A DNA stretch of 64,000 bases, from NCBI GenBank assembly GCA_017993715.1, contig JAGOME010000010.1, forward strand, positions 1-64,000, read 5' to 3'. The notes beneath the pieces were generated by a model. It was not told the DNA's origin. It saw only the letters and a program-made list of their open reading frames with translations, and ran no database searches. The stretch comes from Phycicoccus sp. (GTDB lineage Bacteria; Actinomycetota; Actinomycetes; Actinomycetales; Dermatophilaceae). The position numbers and the translations under genes were made by a program. Position 1 is the first letter of the stretch. The number at the start of each line of letters is the position of its first letter. Below are positions 53,868 through 64,000 of the stretch, piece after piece.

Positions 53868-54698
53868 GTGAGCCCCACCGTGGTCGCCACCCTCGTGCCC
53901 GGCATCGTGCTGGCAGCCGACGGCGGGGAGGGATTCACCCCTCCCTCAGTCGGCGACTTCTACTGGCCGATCATCGCCGGGCAGGACAGTCACTGGGCCC
54001 TGACCCGCCCAGCGGTCGTCCTGCTGATCTCCGTTGCGATCATCGGCTGGTTCTACGTCAGCGTGGCGGGCCGACTCTCGATCGTCCCGAGCAAGCGGCA
54101 GTGGATCGCCGAGCAGAGTTACGACTTTGTGCGCAACACCATCGCTCGCGACATCATCGGCACCAAGGACTTCAAGCCTTTCCTGCCGCTGCTGTTCACG
54201 ATGTTCACGATGATCTTGTTCAACAACGTGATGGGGATCTTCCCGTTCGTCCAGTACCCGACCATGAGCCGGATCGCCTTCCCGATCGTGCTCACCGCAG
54301 TGATCTACCTCGTGTATCACGCTGTCGGGATCAAGCGGAAGCACGGGATCGTCGGCTACCTCGGCTCCCTCATCCCGCCGGGTCTGCCGGGCTGGCTCAA
54401 GCCGATCATGTTCATGCTGGAGTTCCTCACCTACTTCTTCATTCGGCCGCTCACCCTGGCCCTGCGACTCTTCGGCAACATGCTCGCCGGCCACCTGATG
54501 CTCCTGGTCTTCATCCTCGGCGGGGAGTACCTCCTGCTGCACGGCGGCAACATCGGACTCCAGGCCGCGGGCGTCGCGAGCTTCGCCTTCTCGATCGTCA
54601 TGACGTTCTTCGAGCTGCTGATCGAGTTCCTGCAAGCCTTTATCTTCACCTTGCTTGCCGCGATCTACATCGCCGACGCTGTCAGCGAGCACCACTGA
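53868..54698 (+). CDS. atpB: ATP synthase subunit a
   Basis: 276 residues with five to six helices. The essential Arg of the proton channel lies in PLTLALRLFGNMLAGHLML (near residue 205), and FFELLIEFLQAFIFTLLAAIYI is the conserved last helix pair. GTG 53868 follows AAGGAAAGG. The Fo stator with the c ring. The 154-base gap after atpI contains TAAGTT-type AT runs but no clear promoter. Confidence 0.94.
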   Translation: MSPTVVATLVPGIVLAADGGEGFTPPSVGDFYWPIIAGQDSHWALTRPAVVLLISVAIIGWFYVSVAGRLSIVPSKRQWIAEQSYDFVRNTIARDIIGTKDFKPFLPLLFTMFTMILFNNVMGIFPFVQYPTMSRIAFPIVLTAVIYLVYHAVGIKRKHGIVGYLGSLIPPGLPGWLKPIMFMLEFLTYFFIRPLTLALRLFGNMLAGHLMLLVFILGGEYLLLHGGNIGLQAAGVASFAFSIVMTFFELLIEFLQAFIFTLLAAIYIADAVSEHH

Positions 54699-54786
54699 CC
54701 ACCGAGCATCTGCTCGCATCACGACCAACTGAACACCGCATCGACACAGAGAAATCCCTCTCCGTGCCACCGAAAGGAACACTCGA

Positions 54787-55023
54787 ATGAACATGGCCGT
54801 CCTTGCCGAGATCAACGGCAACATCGCCTACCTCGGCTACGGTCTCGCCGCGATCGGCCCCGGTATCGGTGTGGGTCTGATCTTCGCCGCTTACCTCAAC
54901 GGGGTCGCTCGTCAGCCCGAGGCCCGCGGCATGCTGCAGACCATCGCCTTCACGGGTATGGCGCTGACCGAAGCGCTCGCCATCCTTGGTCTCGTTTTCG
55001 CGTTCATCTTCGCGAGCCAGTAA
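54787..55023 (+). CDS. atpE: ATP synthase subunit c
   Basis: 78 residues, a hairpin of two helices. The proton-carrying residue is Glu62 in [12 protein letters not shown]; the polar loop is ARQPEARG; the helix 1 Gly pattern GPGIGVG is present. The c ring of this form in the related mycobacteria is the target of diarylquinoline drugs; the residues of that pocket cannot be judged by eye. AAAGGA precedes the ATG. An inverted repeat right after the stop overlaps the atpF ribosome site. Confidence 0.96.
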   Translation: MNMAVLAEINGNIAYLGYGLAAIGPGIGVGLIFAAYLNGVARQPEARGMLQTIAFTGMALTEALAILGLVFAFIFASQ

Positions 55024-55027
55024 TTCC

Positions 55028-55072
55028 TCGCTTCCCCCGCCCCACCCCCGTCTGCACCAAGTAAGGAAGCGA
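55028..55072 (+). promoter_or_regulatory. Inverted repeat that can cover the atpF ribosome site
   Basis: TCGCTTCC (55028-55035) pairs with GGAAGCGA (55065-55072), loop 29 bases. The right arm contains the AAGGAAG ribosome site of atpF. Pairing would lower atpF translation relative to atpE. Confidence 0.5.
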
Positions 55073-55074
55073 TC

Positions 55075-55665
55075 GTGGTTCCCGCATCCGTCATCGCCGC
55101 CGGCGAAGCCGGCCCTGGCTGGCCGGAGGCCCTGCCGCTGCTCCCGCATCCCGCGGAGATCATCGTCGGCATCGTTGCCTTCGCGATCCTCTATTGGGTC
55201 TTCAGCAAGAAGGTCGTGCCCAACATGGAGGCTCTCTATGAGGCTCGGGCAGCGGCCATTGAGGGCGGCATGAAGCAGGCCGAGGAAGCCCAGGCCCAGG
55301 CCCAGGCTGCCCTCGACCAGTACAACAGTCAGCTCACCGAGGCACGGACCGAAGCCAATCGGATCCGTGAAGAGGCGCGCGAGGAGGGGGCGGCCATCGT
55401 CACCGAGATGCGTGGTCAAGCCCAGAGCGAGGCCCACCGGATCACCGAGTCCGCCAAGCGTCAGGTCGAGGCCGAGCGCCAGCAGGCCACGGTCCAGTTG
55501 CGCTCCGAGGTCGGCGCCCTCTCGACGACCCTGGCGAGCAAGATCGTCGGGGAGTCGCTCACCGACGAGGTGCGTCGCACCGGCATCGTCGACCGCTTCC
55601 TGGCCGAGCTGGAGTCCGGAGCGGCCACGCCGCGCAAGGTCAGCACCGCGGGGCAGGACGCCTGA
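55075..55665 (+). CDS. atpF: ATP synthase subunit b
   Basis: 196 residues: one N-terminal helix (AEIIVGIVAFAILYWVFSKK), then a long charged coiled coil (EEAQAQAQAALDQYNSQL to SAKRQVEAERQQATVQL) and a C-terminal domain that binds delta. It is the peripheral stalk, two copies per enzyme. GTG 55075. The end overlaps atpH by one base. Confidence 0.93.
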   Translation: MVPASVIAAGEAGPGWPEALPLLPHPAEIIVGIVAFAILYWVFSKKVVPNMEALYEARAAAIEGGMKQAEEAQAQAQAALDQYNSQLTEARTEANRIREEAREEGAAIVTEMRGQAQSEAHRITESAKRQVEAERQQATVQLRSEVGALSTTLASKIVGESLTDEVRRTGIVDRFLAELESGAATPRKVSTAGQDA

Positions 55666-56480
55666 TGCGTGGTTCCTCGCGGGCGGCGGCCGCGGCTGTC
55701 GACCAGGCATTCGAGGCGGCGGTCTCCGGATCCGCCGACTTCGCCACCCTGGCCGATGAGCTCTTCGCGGTCACCGCTGCTGTCGACGCCAACGCGACAC
55801 TGCGGCGCGCACTGGCGGACCCCTCGCGGGAGGCCGACGCCAAGCGTGCCCTTGCCCAGCGACTCTTCGGCCCGCGCGTCGGCGCCGTCACCGCCGATCT
55901 CACGGCCGAGGTGGCGGGGCAGCGGTGGGCCGACGAGCGCGACCTCAGCGACACCCTCGAGGCTCTCGGGGTGCAAAGCCTGCTGATCCAGGCTGAGCGC
56001 GCCGGTCGCATCGATGCCGTCGAGGACGAGCTGTTCCGCTTCGAGCGGATCGTGGCCAGTGACGCGAGCCTGCGGGACACGCTCTCCATGCGTAACTCCG
56101 ACGCCCCCGGCAAGGCGGGGCTCGTGCGCTCGCTGCTCGCGGGCAAGGCGCGCCCGGAGACGATCCGACTGGCCGAGCAGGCGGTCTCGGTACCGCGTGG
56201 TCGCCGGCTCGACCGGGTGCTCGCGGCCTACCTCACGCTGGCTTCGCGCCGGCGCGATGAGTTGACCGCTCTGGTCACGATCGCTGCGCCGATCACGGAC
56301 CAGCAGTCGGCCCGGCTGCGGACGGCTCTGGAGGCGATGTACGGCAAGCCCGTCACCCTGCAGACGGTCCTCGAGCCCGACGTCATGGGCGGCATTCGAG
56401 TCCAGGTCGGCGACGAGGTTGTCGACGGCACCATCATCCGGCGCCTCGACGAGGCGCGCCGACACATCACTGGCGCCTGA
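55665..56480 (+). CDS. atpH: ATP synthase subunit delta
   Basis: 271 residues, the actinobacterial length (E. coli has 177), with an N-terminal six-helix OSCP domain (AVSGSADFATLADELFAVTA) and a C-terminal part that binds the b stalk (KPVTLQTVLEPDVMGGIRVQ, VGDEVVDGTIIRRLDEARR). A duplicated segment pattern is visible between about 20-110 and 130-210. Anchors F1 to the peripheral stalk. ATG overlaps the atpF TGA. Confidence 0.9.
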   Translation: MRGSSRAAAAAVDQAFEAAVSGSADFATLADELFAVTAAVDANATLRRALADPSREADAKRALAQRLFGPRVGAVTADLTAEVAGQRWADERDLSDTLEALGVQSLLIQAERAGRIDAVEDELFRFERIVASDASLRDTLSMRNSDAPGKAGLVRSLLAGKARPETIRLAEQAVSVPRGRRLDRVLAAYLTLASRRRDELTALVTIAAPITDQQSARLRTALEAMYGKPVTLQTVLEPDVMGGIRVQVGDEVVDGTIIRRLDEARRHITGA

Positions 56481-56585
56481 CGGCTTGGCCGCGCGGCATT
56501 CCCGAACCACACCAGAACCGAACACCGACATCAGACTTTCGGCCACGCACGACGAGCGGGCCGTTGACTTCAGGAGAGAACAGAC

Positions 56586-58229
56586 ATGACGGAGCTCTCG
56601 ATCCGTCCGGAGGAGATCCGGGACGCACTGGACAGTTACGTCCAGTCCTACGAGCCCGGGGCAGCCGCGCGTGAAGAGGTCGGCCGCGTCCTCGACGCCG
56701 GTGACGGCATCGCTCACGTCGAGGGGCTGCCCTCGGCGATGACCAATGAGCTGCTCCAGTTCGAGGACGGCACCCTCGGGATCGCCCTCAACCTGGACGT
56801 CCACGAGATCGGTGTGGTCGTCCTGGGCGACTTCTCCAAGATCGAGGAGGGCCAGGAGGTCAAGCGGACCGGCGAGGTGCTCTCCGTGCCCGTCGGCGAC
56901 GGATTCCTCGGCCGCGTCGTCGACCCGCTCGGCAACCCGATCGACGGCCTGGGCGAGATCAAGGCTGAGGGCCGCCGCGCCCTTGAGCTCCAGGCGCCGA
57001 CGGTTGTCCAGCGCAAGTCAGTGCACGAGCCGCTGCAGACTGGCCTGAAGGCCGTCGACGCCATGACACCGATCGGTCGTGGCCAGCGCCAGCTCATCAT
57101 CGGTGACCGCCAGACGGGTAAGACCACGGTCGCGGTCGACACGATCATCAACCAGAAGGAGTTCTGGGAGACCGGCGACCCGACCAAGCAGGTCCGCTGC
57201 ATCTACGTCGCCATCGGCCAGAAGGGCTCGACGATCGCCTCCGTGCGGGGCACGCTCGAAGAGGCCGGCGCCATGGAGTACACGACCATCGTCGCGGCTC
57301 CCGCCTCCGACTCCGCGGGCTTCAAGTACCTCGCCCCCTACACCGGCTCGGCCATCGGCCAGCACTGGATGTATGACGGCAAGCACGTGCTGATCATCTT
57401 CGACGACCTGTCCAAGCAGGCCGAGGCCTACCGCGCGGTGTCCCTGCTGCTGCGTCGTCCGCCGGGCCGCGAGGCCTACCCCGGTGACGTGTTCTACCTG
57501 CACAGCCGGCTCCTCGAGCGTTGCGCCAAGCTGTCCGACGACCTCGGCGCCGGCTCGATGACCGGTCTGCCGGTCATCGAGACCAAGGCCGGTGACGTCT
57601 CGGCCTACATCCCGACCAACGTCATCTCGATCACGGACGGCCAGATCTACCTGCAGGCCGACCTGTTCAACTCCGATGTCCGCCCGGCCATCGACGTGGG
57701 TGTCTCGGTCTCTCGTGTCGGTGGTGCCGCGCAGATCAAGGCGATGAAGCAGGTCTCGGGTCGACTCAAGCTTGACCTGGCCCAATACCGCGCCCTTGAG
57801 GCCTTCGCCATGTTCGCCTCCGACCTCGACCCGGCCTCCAAGCAGCAGCTTGCTCGTGGTGCGCGTCTGGTGGAGTTGCTCAAGCAGAAGCAGAGCAACC
57901 CCTACCCCGTCGAGGAGCAGGTCGTCTCGATCTGGATGGGCACGACGGGGCGGCTCGACTCGATCCCGGTCGAGGACGTGCGCCGCTTCGAGAGCCAGTA
58001 CCTCGACCACCTGCGACGCAGCAAGGCCGACCTGTTGGCCGCGATCCGCGAGACGGGCAAGTTCGAGGAGTCCACGGAGCAGGCGCTCGAGGGCGACATC
58101 GCGGAGTTCAAAAAGGGCTTCGACTCTCGCGGCAACGACGGCATGGTTGCGGGCAATGAGGCCGAAGACGATGCAGCCGCCCGGGCCCAAGAGTCCGAGC
58201 AGGAGCAGATCGTCGTCAGGAAGCGCTGA
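56586..58229 (+). CDS. atpA: ATP synthase subunit alpha
   Basis: 547 residues. N-terminal beta barrel with [13 protein letters not shown], then the nucleotide fold with Walker [15 protein letters not shown] (near residue 175) and ALDAM-like features [40 protein letters not shown] is the alpha-specific signature. C-terminal extension is acidic ([17 protein letters not shown]), typical of actinobacteria and seen in mycobacterial alpha where the tail suppresses ATP hydrolysis. AGGAGAG precedes the ATG. Followed by a hairpin. Confidence 0.96.
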   Translation: MTELSIRPEEIRDALDSYVQSYEPGAAAREEVGRVLDAGDGIAHVEGLPSAMTNELLQFEDGTLGIALNLDVHEIGVVVLGDFSKIEEGQEVKRTGEVLSVPVGDGFLGRVVDPLGNPIDGLGEIKAEGRRALELQAPTVVQRKSVHEPLQTGLKAVDAMTPIGRGQRQLIIGDRQTGKTTVAVDTIINQKEFWETGDPTKQVRCIYVAIGQKGSTIASVRGTLEEAGAMEYTTIVAAPASDSAGFKYLAPYTGSAIGQHWMYDGKHVLIIFDDLSKQAEAYRAVSLLLRRPPGREAYPGDVFYLHSRLLERCAKLSDDLGAGSMTGLPVIETKAGDVSAYIPTNVISITDGQIYLQADLFNSDVRPAIDVGVSVSRVGGAAQIKAMKQVSGRLKLDLAQYRALEAFAMFASDLDPASKQQLARGARLVELLKQKQSNPYPVEEQVVSIWMGTTGRLDSIPVEDVRRFESQYLDHLRRSKADLLAAIRETGKFEESTEQALEGDIAEFKKGFDSRGNDGMVAGNEAEDDAAARAQESEQEQIVVRKR

Positions 58230-58233
58230 GCCA

Positions 58234-58262
58234 CGTGAGGTGCCGGTCTCCGGCACCTCACG
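58234..58262 (+). other. Intra-operon hairpin between atpA and atpG
   Basis: 13-bp stem (CGTGAGGTGCCGG, 58234-58246, with 58250-58262), 3-base loop, starting five bases after the atpA stop. No T-tract. Confidence 0.65.
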
Positions 58263-58319
58263 GCCCAGGCGGCATTCAGACCACGATCAGCACCTCCGAC
58301 CCACGAAAGGCGGAAACGT

Positions 58320-60697
<2,378 letters not shown>

Positions 60698-60718
60698 TCG
60701 TCTGCGGCGATCACACCC

Positions 60719-60752
60719 GGGCCGGCGTCCCCCATCTGGGGGATGCCGGCCC
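60719..60752 (+). other. Intra-operon hairpin between atpD and atpC
   Basis: 15-bp stem with one G-T pair (60719-60733 with 60738-60752, core GGCCGGC/GCCGGCC), 4-base loop, 22 bases after the atpD stop; a possible partial terminator or mRNA protector. Confidence 0.65.
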
Positions 60753-60833
60753 CGTGGCGTCTGCGCACATTTCGCCGTTGCCCAGCCCAGACCAAGGGGA
60801 TGGTCCCCGGTCCGAAGCACGACGCTGGGCCGA

Positions 60834-60839
60834 TACACT
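60834..60839 (+). promoter_or_regulatory. Possible internal -10 box before atpC
   Basis: TACACT lies 33 bases before the atpC GTG in the 175-base gap after atpD. No good -35 was found, so it is weak on its own; with the hairpin upstream it would uncouple atpC. Confidence 0.3.
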
Positions 60840-60872
60840 GACGGTCAACCCCCGGTTCGGAAGGATCTCCTC

Positions 60873-61142
60873 GTGAGCGCATTGAAAGTCGAACTCGTCG
60901 CGGCCGACCGCAAGGTCTGGGAGGGCGAGGCATCGCAGGTCAGTGCCCGGACGACAGACGGCGAGTTGGGCGTGCTGCCCGGTCACGCCCCGATGCTCGG
61001 CGTTCTCGCCGAGGGAGACGTTCGGATCATGGGCGCGGACGGCACGCGCACCGCGACGGTGGACGGGGGGTTCCTCTCGGTCAACCGTGACGTGGTCACC
61101 ATCGTGGCCGAGCAGGTCGACTCCAGCGGCATGACCCTCTGA
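60873..61142 (+). CDS. atpC: ATP synthase subunit epsilon, short form
   Basis: 89 residues. The beta-sandwich is complete (VWEGEASQVSARTTDGELGV, LPGHAPMLGVLAEGDV, VDGGFLSVNRDVVTIVAEQV) but the protein ends there; the C-terminal two-helix domain, present in most bacteria (about 130-140 residues) and used for inhibition of ATP hydrolysis, is absent. GGAAGGA precedes the GTG. The alpha-subunit tail may take over regulation, as in mycobacteria. Short epsilon is found in several actinobacterial lineages. Confidence 0.93.
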   Translation: MSALKVELVAADRKVWEGEASQVSARTTDGELGVLPGHAPMLGVLAEGDVRIMGADGTRTATVDGGFLSVNRDVVTIVAEQVDSSGMTL

Positions 61143-61158
61143 TTCAGCCGCATTACCG

Positions 61159-61590
61159 ATGTCAGCGCTGCATGCCACAGAGCTGATCATTGTTCTGCTG
61201 ATCAGTCTGGCCATCGCAGCCTTGGCGTATATCTGGCTGCGGCGTCGCTGGATCAGCGACGGGCAGCCGCTGATGCTGTGTGCGTTGCGCGCCGGCTCGC
61301 AGGAGTCGTGGCGGCTGGGTCTGGCCAGGATTGGTGACGAACGCCTGGACTGGTTCAGCATCGTGGGCCCCTCCCCGCGCCCCGAGCAGTCTTGGGCGCG
61401 ACACGATCTCGACCTCGGGGCGCCGCGCCCGCTCGCCGAACCGATTCCAGAGCTGCCGAACGCCGTGGCGGTCACCGGTCGCAGCCCGAGCCACCAGTTG
61501 GAGCTTGCGCTCGTGCCCGCGGCCTACACCGCGGTGCGTGCATGGCTGGAGTCCGCGCCTCCTGGTCACGGCGTCAATAACGTGGCCTGA
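61159..61590 (+). CDS. DUF2550 family membrane-anchored protein
   Basis: 143 residues: an N-terminal helix (LIIVLLISLAIAALAYIWL) followed by a soluble domain (LMLCALRAGSQESWRLGLAR, DERLDWFSIVGPSPRP). This family follows atpC throughout actinobacteria; function unknown, likely inside-facing. ATG 61159 lies 16 bases after the atpC stop, so it belongs to the operon. Confidence 0.85.
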   Translation: MSALHATELIIVLLISLAIAALAYIWLRRRWISDGQPLMLCALRAGSQESWRLGLARIGDERLDWFSIVGPSPRPEQSWARHDLDLGAPRPLAEPIPELPNAVAVTGRSPSHQLELALVPAAYTAVRAWLESAPPGHGVNNVA

Positions 61591-61611
61591 CGGTCCCCAC
61601 CCGGTTCCGGC

Positions 61612-62289
61612 CTACTCCGCGGGCGTGGGAGCCTCGTCCTGTCTGGGGCTTGGGGCTGGTGTGCGTCGCCGACGCTCTGGTGCCTCCTCGCGTCCTCCGC
61701 CGGGCTGCCAGAGGACGTCGCCTCCTGCGTCCAGGTTGGCGTGGCGCGCGAGGATGAAGAGCAGGTCCGACAGCCGGTTGAGATAGGTCGCGGTCAAGGT
61801 GTTGATGCCGCCCTCGCCCTTGGCCTCGCCAGGCTGCGTGCCATGCGCGTCGATGGCGGCCCAGGTGGCGCGTTCTGCCCGCCGGACAACGGTGGTGGCG
61901 ACGTGCAGATAGGCCGAGCCCGCGGACCCGCCGGGAAGAATGAAGGAGCGCAGCGGCTCCAACTCGTCGTTGAAGGTGTCGCAGTCGGCCTCGAGCTCGT
62001 CGATCCACTCCTGCTTCACCCGCAGCGGGGGGTATTCGTACGTCGCCTTCAGCGGGGTGGCCAGGTCGGCGCCGACGTCGAACAGGTCGTTCTGCACCCG
62101 TCGCAGGACCGCGATGATCGGATCGATCAACTGTCCCGCCGCGATCGCCACTCCAATGGCGGCGTTGGCCTCATTGGTGTCCGCGTACGCAGCCAGTCGA
62201 GGGTCGGTCTTGCGCGTCCGCCCGAAGTCACCCAGGGCCGTGGTGCCGCTGTCTCCGGTGCGCGTGTAGATCCGGGTGAGATTGACCAT
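61612..62289 (-). CDS. Cob(I)alamin adenosyltransferase, PduO type
   Basis: 225 residues. The ATP motif TRTGDSGTTALGDFGRTRKT is at the N-terminus; YADTNEANAAIGVAI and RRVQNDLFDVGADLA follow, and the Arg-rich helix VVRRAERATW with the ending YLNRLSDLLFILAR is the PduO hallmark. The last 40 residues are a Pro/Arg tail not found in most members. It makes adenosylcobalamin. This fits with the adenosylcobalamin-dependent mutase gene 700 bases away. ATG; no clear ribosome site. Confidence 0.92.
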   Translation of the reverse strand: MVNLTRIYTRTGDSGTTALGDFGRTRKTDPRLAAYADTNEANAAIGVAIAAGQLIDPIIAVLRRVQNDLFDVGADLATPLKATYEYPPLRVKQEWIDELEADCDTFNDELEPLRSFILPGGSAGSAYLHVATTVVRRAERATWAAIDAHGTQPGEAKGEGGINTLTATYLNRLSDLLFILARHANLDAGGDVLWQPGGGREEAPERRRRTPAPSPRQDEAPTPAE

Positions 62290-62443
62290 GGGGCCAGCCT
62301 GCCACGCGGGGGAGCGCCTCTGTGGGCCTCACTGGTGAGCCCCGTCGGCTGACCCCGGCGACGGGACGTGCCGGCTAACTCTTTCTGTACCCAAGAGTGA
62401 CGATGTTGTTACGCGTGTGGCGAAGCGAGATTTGTGCCGACCC

Positions 62444-62459
62444 TGTGTAATGGATCACA
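62444..62459. promoter_or_regulatory. CRP/GlxR-like palindrome before the STAS gene
   Basis: TGTGT-AATGGA-TCACA matches the CRP-family consensus TGTGA-N6-TCACA at nine of ten positions, inside an 18-base inverted repeat (CCCTGTG/CACAGGG at its ends). It lies 53 bases before the STAS start codon in an AT-rich 220-base gap. Confidence 0.45.
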
Positions 62460-62511
62460 GGGTGAGTGGCAGCGTTGCTCGACGTTGTTGTTGGGGGAGT
62501 CAGGGGCAGTT

Positions 62512-62871
62512 GTGGTTGATATTTGGGTGGAGAGTTCGCCCGACGGGCAGCGGGTTCGGGTCGCCGGCATTCTTGACGTCCGCTGCGCACCCGATGCGCG
62601 TCTGCTCATGCACCAGTTGATCGATAGCGCGGCCGGTCCGATCCTGTTGGACTTGGCCGAGTGCCAGGTGCGAGACACCACGGCATTCGGGCTCTTGGTC
62701 GAACTGCGCCTACGCGCTGGCCGGGCGCAGCGTCCGCTCCTGATCATCGCGGCCGACGAACGCACGCGTCGTTTGCTGCGACGGGCTCGGCTGGCGGGCC
62801 TGCTGTCGGCGGATCCAGCCCTCGCCGGGACGGCTGGGGCGAGTCGGGACGGGGTCTTCGCGACCGCCTGA
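62512..62871 (+). CDS. STAS-domain protein (anti-sigma-factor-antagonist-like)
   Basis: 119 residues from GTG 62512, chosen because GGGGGAG and AGGGG lie just upstream and the first strand VDIWVESSPDGQRVRVAG starts the fold. The STAS core is seen in ILLDLAECQVRDTTAFGLLV; at the phosphorylation site the family reads DSSGL, here DTTAF, so Thr would be the acceptor. Sigma-antagonist or scaffold role; no anti-sigma gene is adjacent. A CRP-like palindrome lies before it. Confidence 0.78.
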   Translation: MVDIWVESSPDGQRVRVAGILDVRCAPDARLLMHQLIDSAAGPILLDLAECQVRDTTAFGLLVELRLRAGRAQRPLLIIAADERTRRLLRRARLAGLLSADPALAGTAGASRDGVFATA

Positions 62872-62944
62872 GGCCGGACCCGCCCCCAGGCCGGTGTGGG
62901 CACTCTCACCGCACGCCGGTCTCCCCGGCTCGGCGTCGCGCCGG

Positions 62945-62950
62945 TACCGT
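62945..62950 (+). promoter_or_regulatory. -10 box of the mutase gene, probable leaderless start
   Basis: TACCGT, seven bases, ATG 62958; no ribosome site between. Confidence 0.4.
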
Positions 62951-62957
62951 CGCGAGC

Positions 62958-64000
62958 ATGCCCGAGACGCCTGCTGCTGGTTCGCACCGACCCCACCGTG
63001 ACCGTCCCTGGGTCATGCGTACGTACGCGGGCCACTCCAGCGCCGCCGCCAGCAACGCGCTTTATCGTCGCAACCTGGCCAAGGGTCAGACAGGCCTTTC
63101 GGTCGCTTTCGACCTGCCCACGCAGACCGGCTACGACCCCGACCAGGTGTTAGCCCGTGGGGAGGTCGGCAAGGTCGGCGTCCCCATCAGCCATATCGGT
63201 GACATGGCGCGCTTGTTCGAGGGGATCCCTCTCAAAGACATGAACACGTCGATGACCATTAACGCGACAGCCATGTGGCTGCTCGCGATGTACCAGGTGG
63301 TCGCCGAAGAGCAGGCGAATGCCGCGGGCGAAGACCCTGGCGCGTGGGTTCACGCCTTGGCGGGCACCACGCAGAACGACATCATCAAGGAGTACCTGTC
63401 GCGGGGAACCTACGTCTTCGCGCCCGCGCCCTCGCTGCGTCTCATCACGGACACCATTGCGTACACGGTGAGCGAGATGCCGACCTGGAATCCCATCAAT
63501 ATCTGCAGCTATCACCTGCAGGAGGCCGGAGCGACGCCGGTGCAGGAGATCGCGTATGCGATGAGCACGGCGATCGCCGTCCTCGATGCCGTGCGTGACT
63601 CCGGTCAGGTGCCGGCCGAGCGCTTCGGCGAGGTGGTCGCCCGCATCTCCTTCTTCGTCAACGCCGGTGTCCGGTTCGTCGAGGAAATGTGCAAGATGCG
63701 GGCGTTCGTCGCCCTCTGGGACGAGCTCACCCAGGAGCGCTATGGGGTGACCGATGCCAAGCAGCGCCGCTTCCGTTACGGCGTCCAGGTCAACTCCCTC
63801 GGCCTGACCGAGGCTCAGCCGGAGAACAACGTCCAGCGGATCGTCCTGGAAATGCTCGCGGTGACCCTGTCCAAGGACGCGCGTGCTCGGGCGGTGCAGT
63901 TGCCGGCCTGGAACGAGGCGCTGGGTCTGCCTCGGCCGTGGGATCAGCAGTGGTCGCTCCGCCTGCAGCAGGTGCTGGCCTACGAGTCGGATCTGCTGGA
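62958..64000 (+). CDS. Ethylmalonyl-CoA mutase-like protein (MeaA/Ecm group), 3' end outside the window
   Basis: 347 residues visible, open to the last base. The opening RPWVMRTYAGHSSAAASN, QTGLSVAFDLPTQTGYDPDQ, DMNTSMTINATAMWLLAMYQ and TTQNDIIKEYLSRGTYVFAP run match the ethylmalonyl-CoA/methylmalonyl-CoA mutase catalytic barrel; the MRTYAGHS opening and single-chain layout fit MeaA (ethylmalonyl-CoA pathway) better than the MutA/MutB heterodimer. The cobalamin-binding domain would be downstream. The distinction needs the rest of the gene and neighbours such as crotonyl-CoA carboxylase/reductase. ATG 62958 with TACCGT seven bases ahead. Confidence 0.85.
   Translation, partial: MPETPAAGSHRPHRDRPWVMRTYAGHSSAAASNALYRRNLAKGQTGLSVAFDLPTQTGYDPDQVLARGEVGKVGVPISHIGDMARLFEGIPLKDMNTSMTINATAMWLLAMYQVVAEEQANAAGEDPGAWVHALAGTTQNDIIKEYLSRGTYVFAPAPSLRLITDTIAYTVSEMPTWNPINICSYHLQEAGATPVQEIAYAMSTAIAVLDAVRDSGQVPAERFGEVVARISFFVNAGVRFVEEMCKMRAFVALWDELTQERYGVTDAKQRRFRYGVQVNSLGLTEAQPENNVQRIVLEMLAVTLSKDARARAVQLPAWNEALGLPRPWDQQWSLRLQQVLAYESDLL

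Noticed and set aside
62872-62957. Cobalamin riboswitch before the mutase
   Set aside because: Only 86 bases are available and no B12-box-like structure is seen; the TACCGT spacing suggests a leaderless transcript instead.

Overview
The window is a chromosomal segment of a GC-rich actinobacterium, most likely of the order Micrococcales. No 16S gene is present, so the family cannot be fixed; a Dermatophilaceae/Intrasporangiaceae-type organism is a guess. The evidence is the fused 2-oxoglutarate decarboxylase Kgd, a Rho with a long charged insertion, the SigR/RsrA redox switch next to a 24-residue bL37 gene, DUF2550 behind the ATP synthase operon, DUF6104 beside kgd, and many GTG starts. No rRNA, CRISPR array, insertion sequence or prophage was seen. 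This is core chromosome with accessory touches.

Layout. 1-2.0 kb: an M16 peptidase pair, the first truncated by the window edge. 2.0-11.9 kb: hisN, a five-gene peptide ABC importer, then rsgA, aroA and a DoxX gene on the minus strand. 12.0-14.7 kb: an SRAP DNA-crosslink protein, an alpha/beta hydrolase, sigR-rsrA and bL37. 14.9-17.6 kb: a tiny secreted peptide overlapping two tandem membrane HD-domain proteins. 17.6-21 kb: manA, the nickel superoxide dismutase gene sodN with its maturation protease sodX, and malic enzyme. 21-24.5 kb: the four dTDP-rhamnose genes as two divergent pairs. 24.5-35 kb: an oxidoreductase, an SGNH hydrolase, DUF6104-kgd, an ABC-2 exporter and two CNNM/HlyC-type membrane proteins. 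35.2-42 kb: tRNA-Arg(CCG), argS, lysA, hom, thrC and thrB. 42.1-53.2 kb: rho with a structured leader, a DMT transporter, an LLM oxidoreductase, rpmE, prfA, prmC, a GNAT gene, tsaC, glyA and wecA. 53.2-61.6 kb: atpIBEFHAGDC and DUF2550. 61.6-64 kb: a PduO-type cobalamin adenosyltransferase, a STAS protein and the start of an ethylmalonyl-CoA mutase-like gene that runs off the window.

How the parts connect. lysA-hom-thrC-thrB make lysine and threonine from the aspartate pathway. argS sits beside a tRNA it can charge. prfA-prmC are a release factor and its methylase. WecA and RmlABCD feed cell-wall glycan synthesis. The adenosyltransferase makes the coenzyme B12 that the mutase needs. SigR links thiol-oxidative stress to itself and probably to rpmE, because the same GGGAAT-N18-GTT promoter lies before both.

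Most interesting signals. (1) A secreted 45-residue peptide gene whose end overlaps the start of two degenerate HD-GYP-like membrane proteins. (2) The word GAATGCCG, in either orientation, about fifty times in 64 kb, including as the arms of terminator hairpins. (3) Inverted repeats directly after the genes of all three multi-copy ATP synthase subunits (c, alpha, beta). (4) A Rex-like operator at the head of the atp operon. (5) A 17-codon upstream ORF with nested hairpins in the rho leader. (6) A nested palindrome with four AGGTCGCA copies at 34995-35056. (7) About ten genes with a TANNNT box 6-9 bases before the start codon, suggesting leaderless mRNAs.
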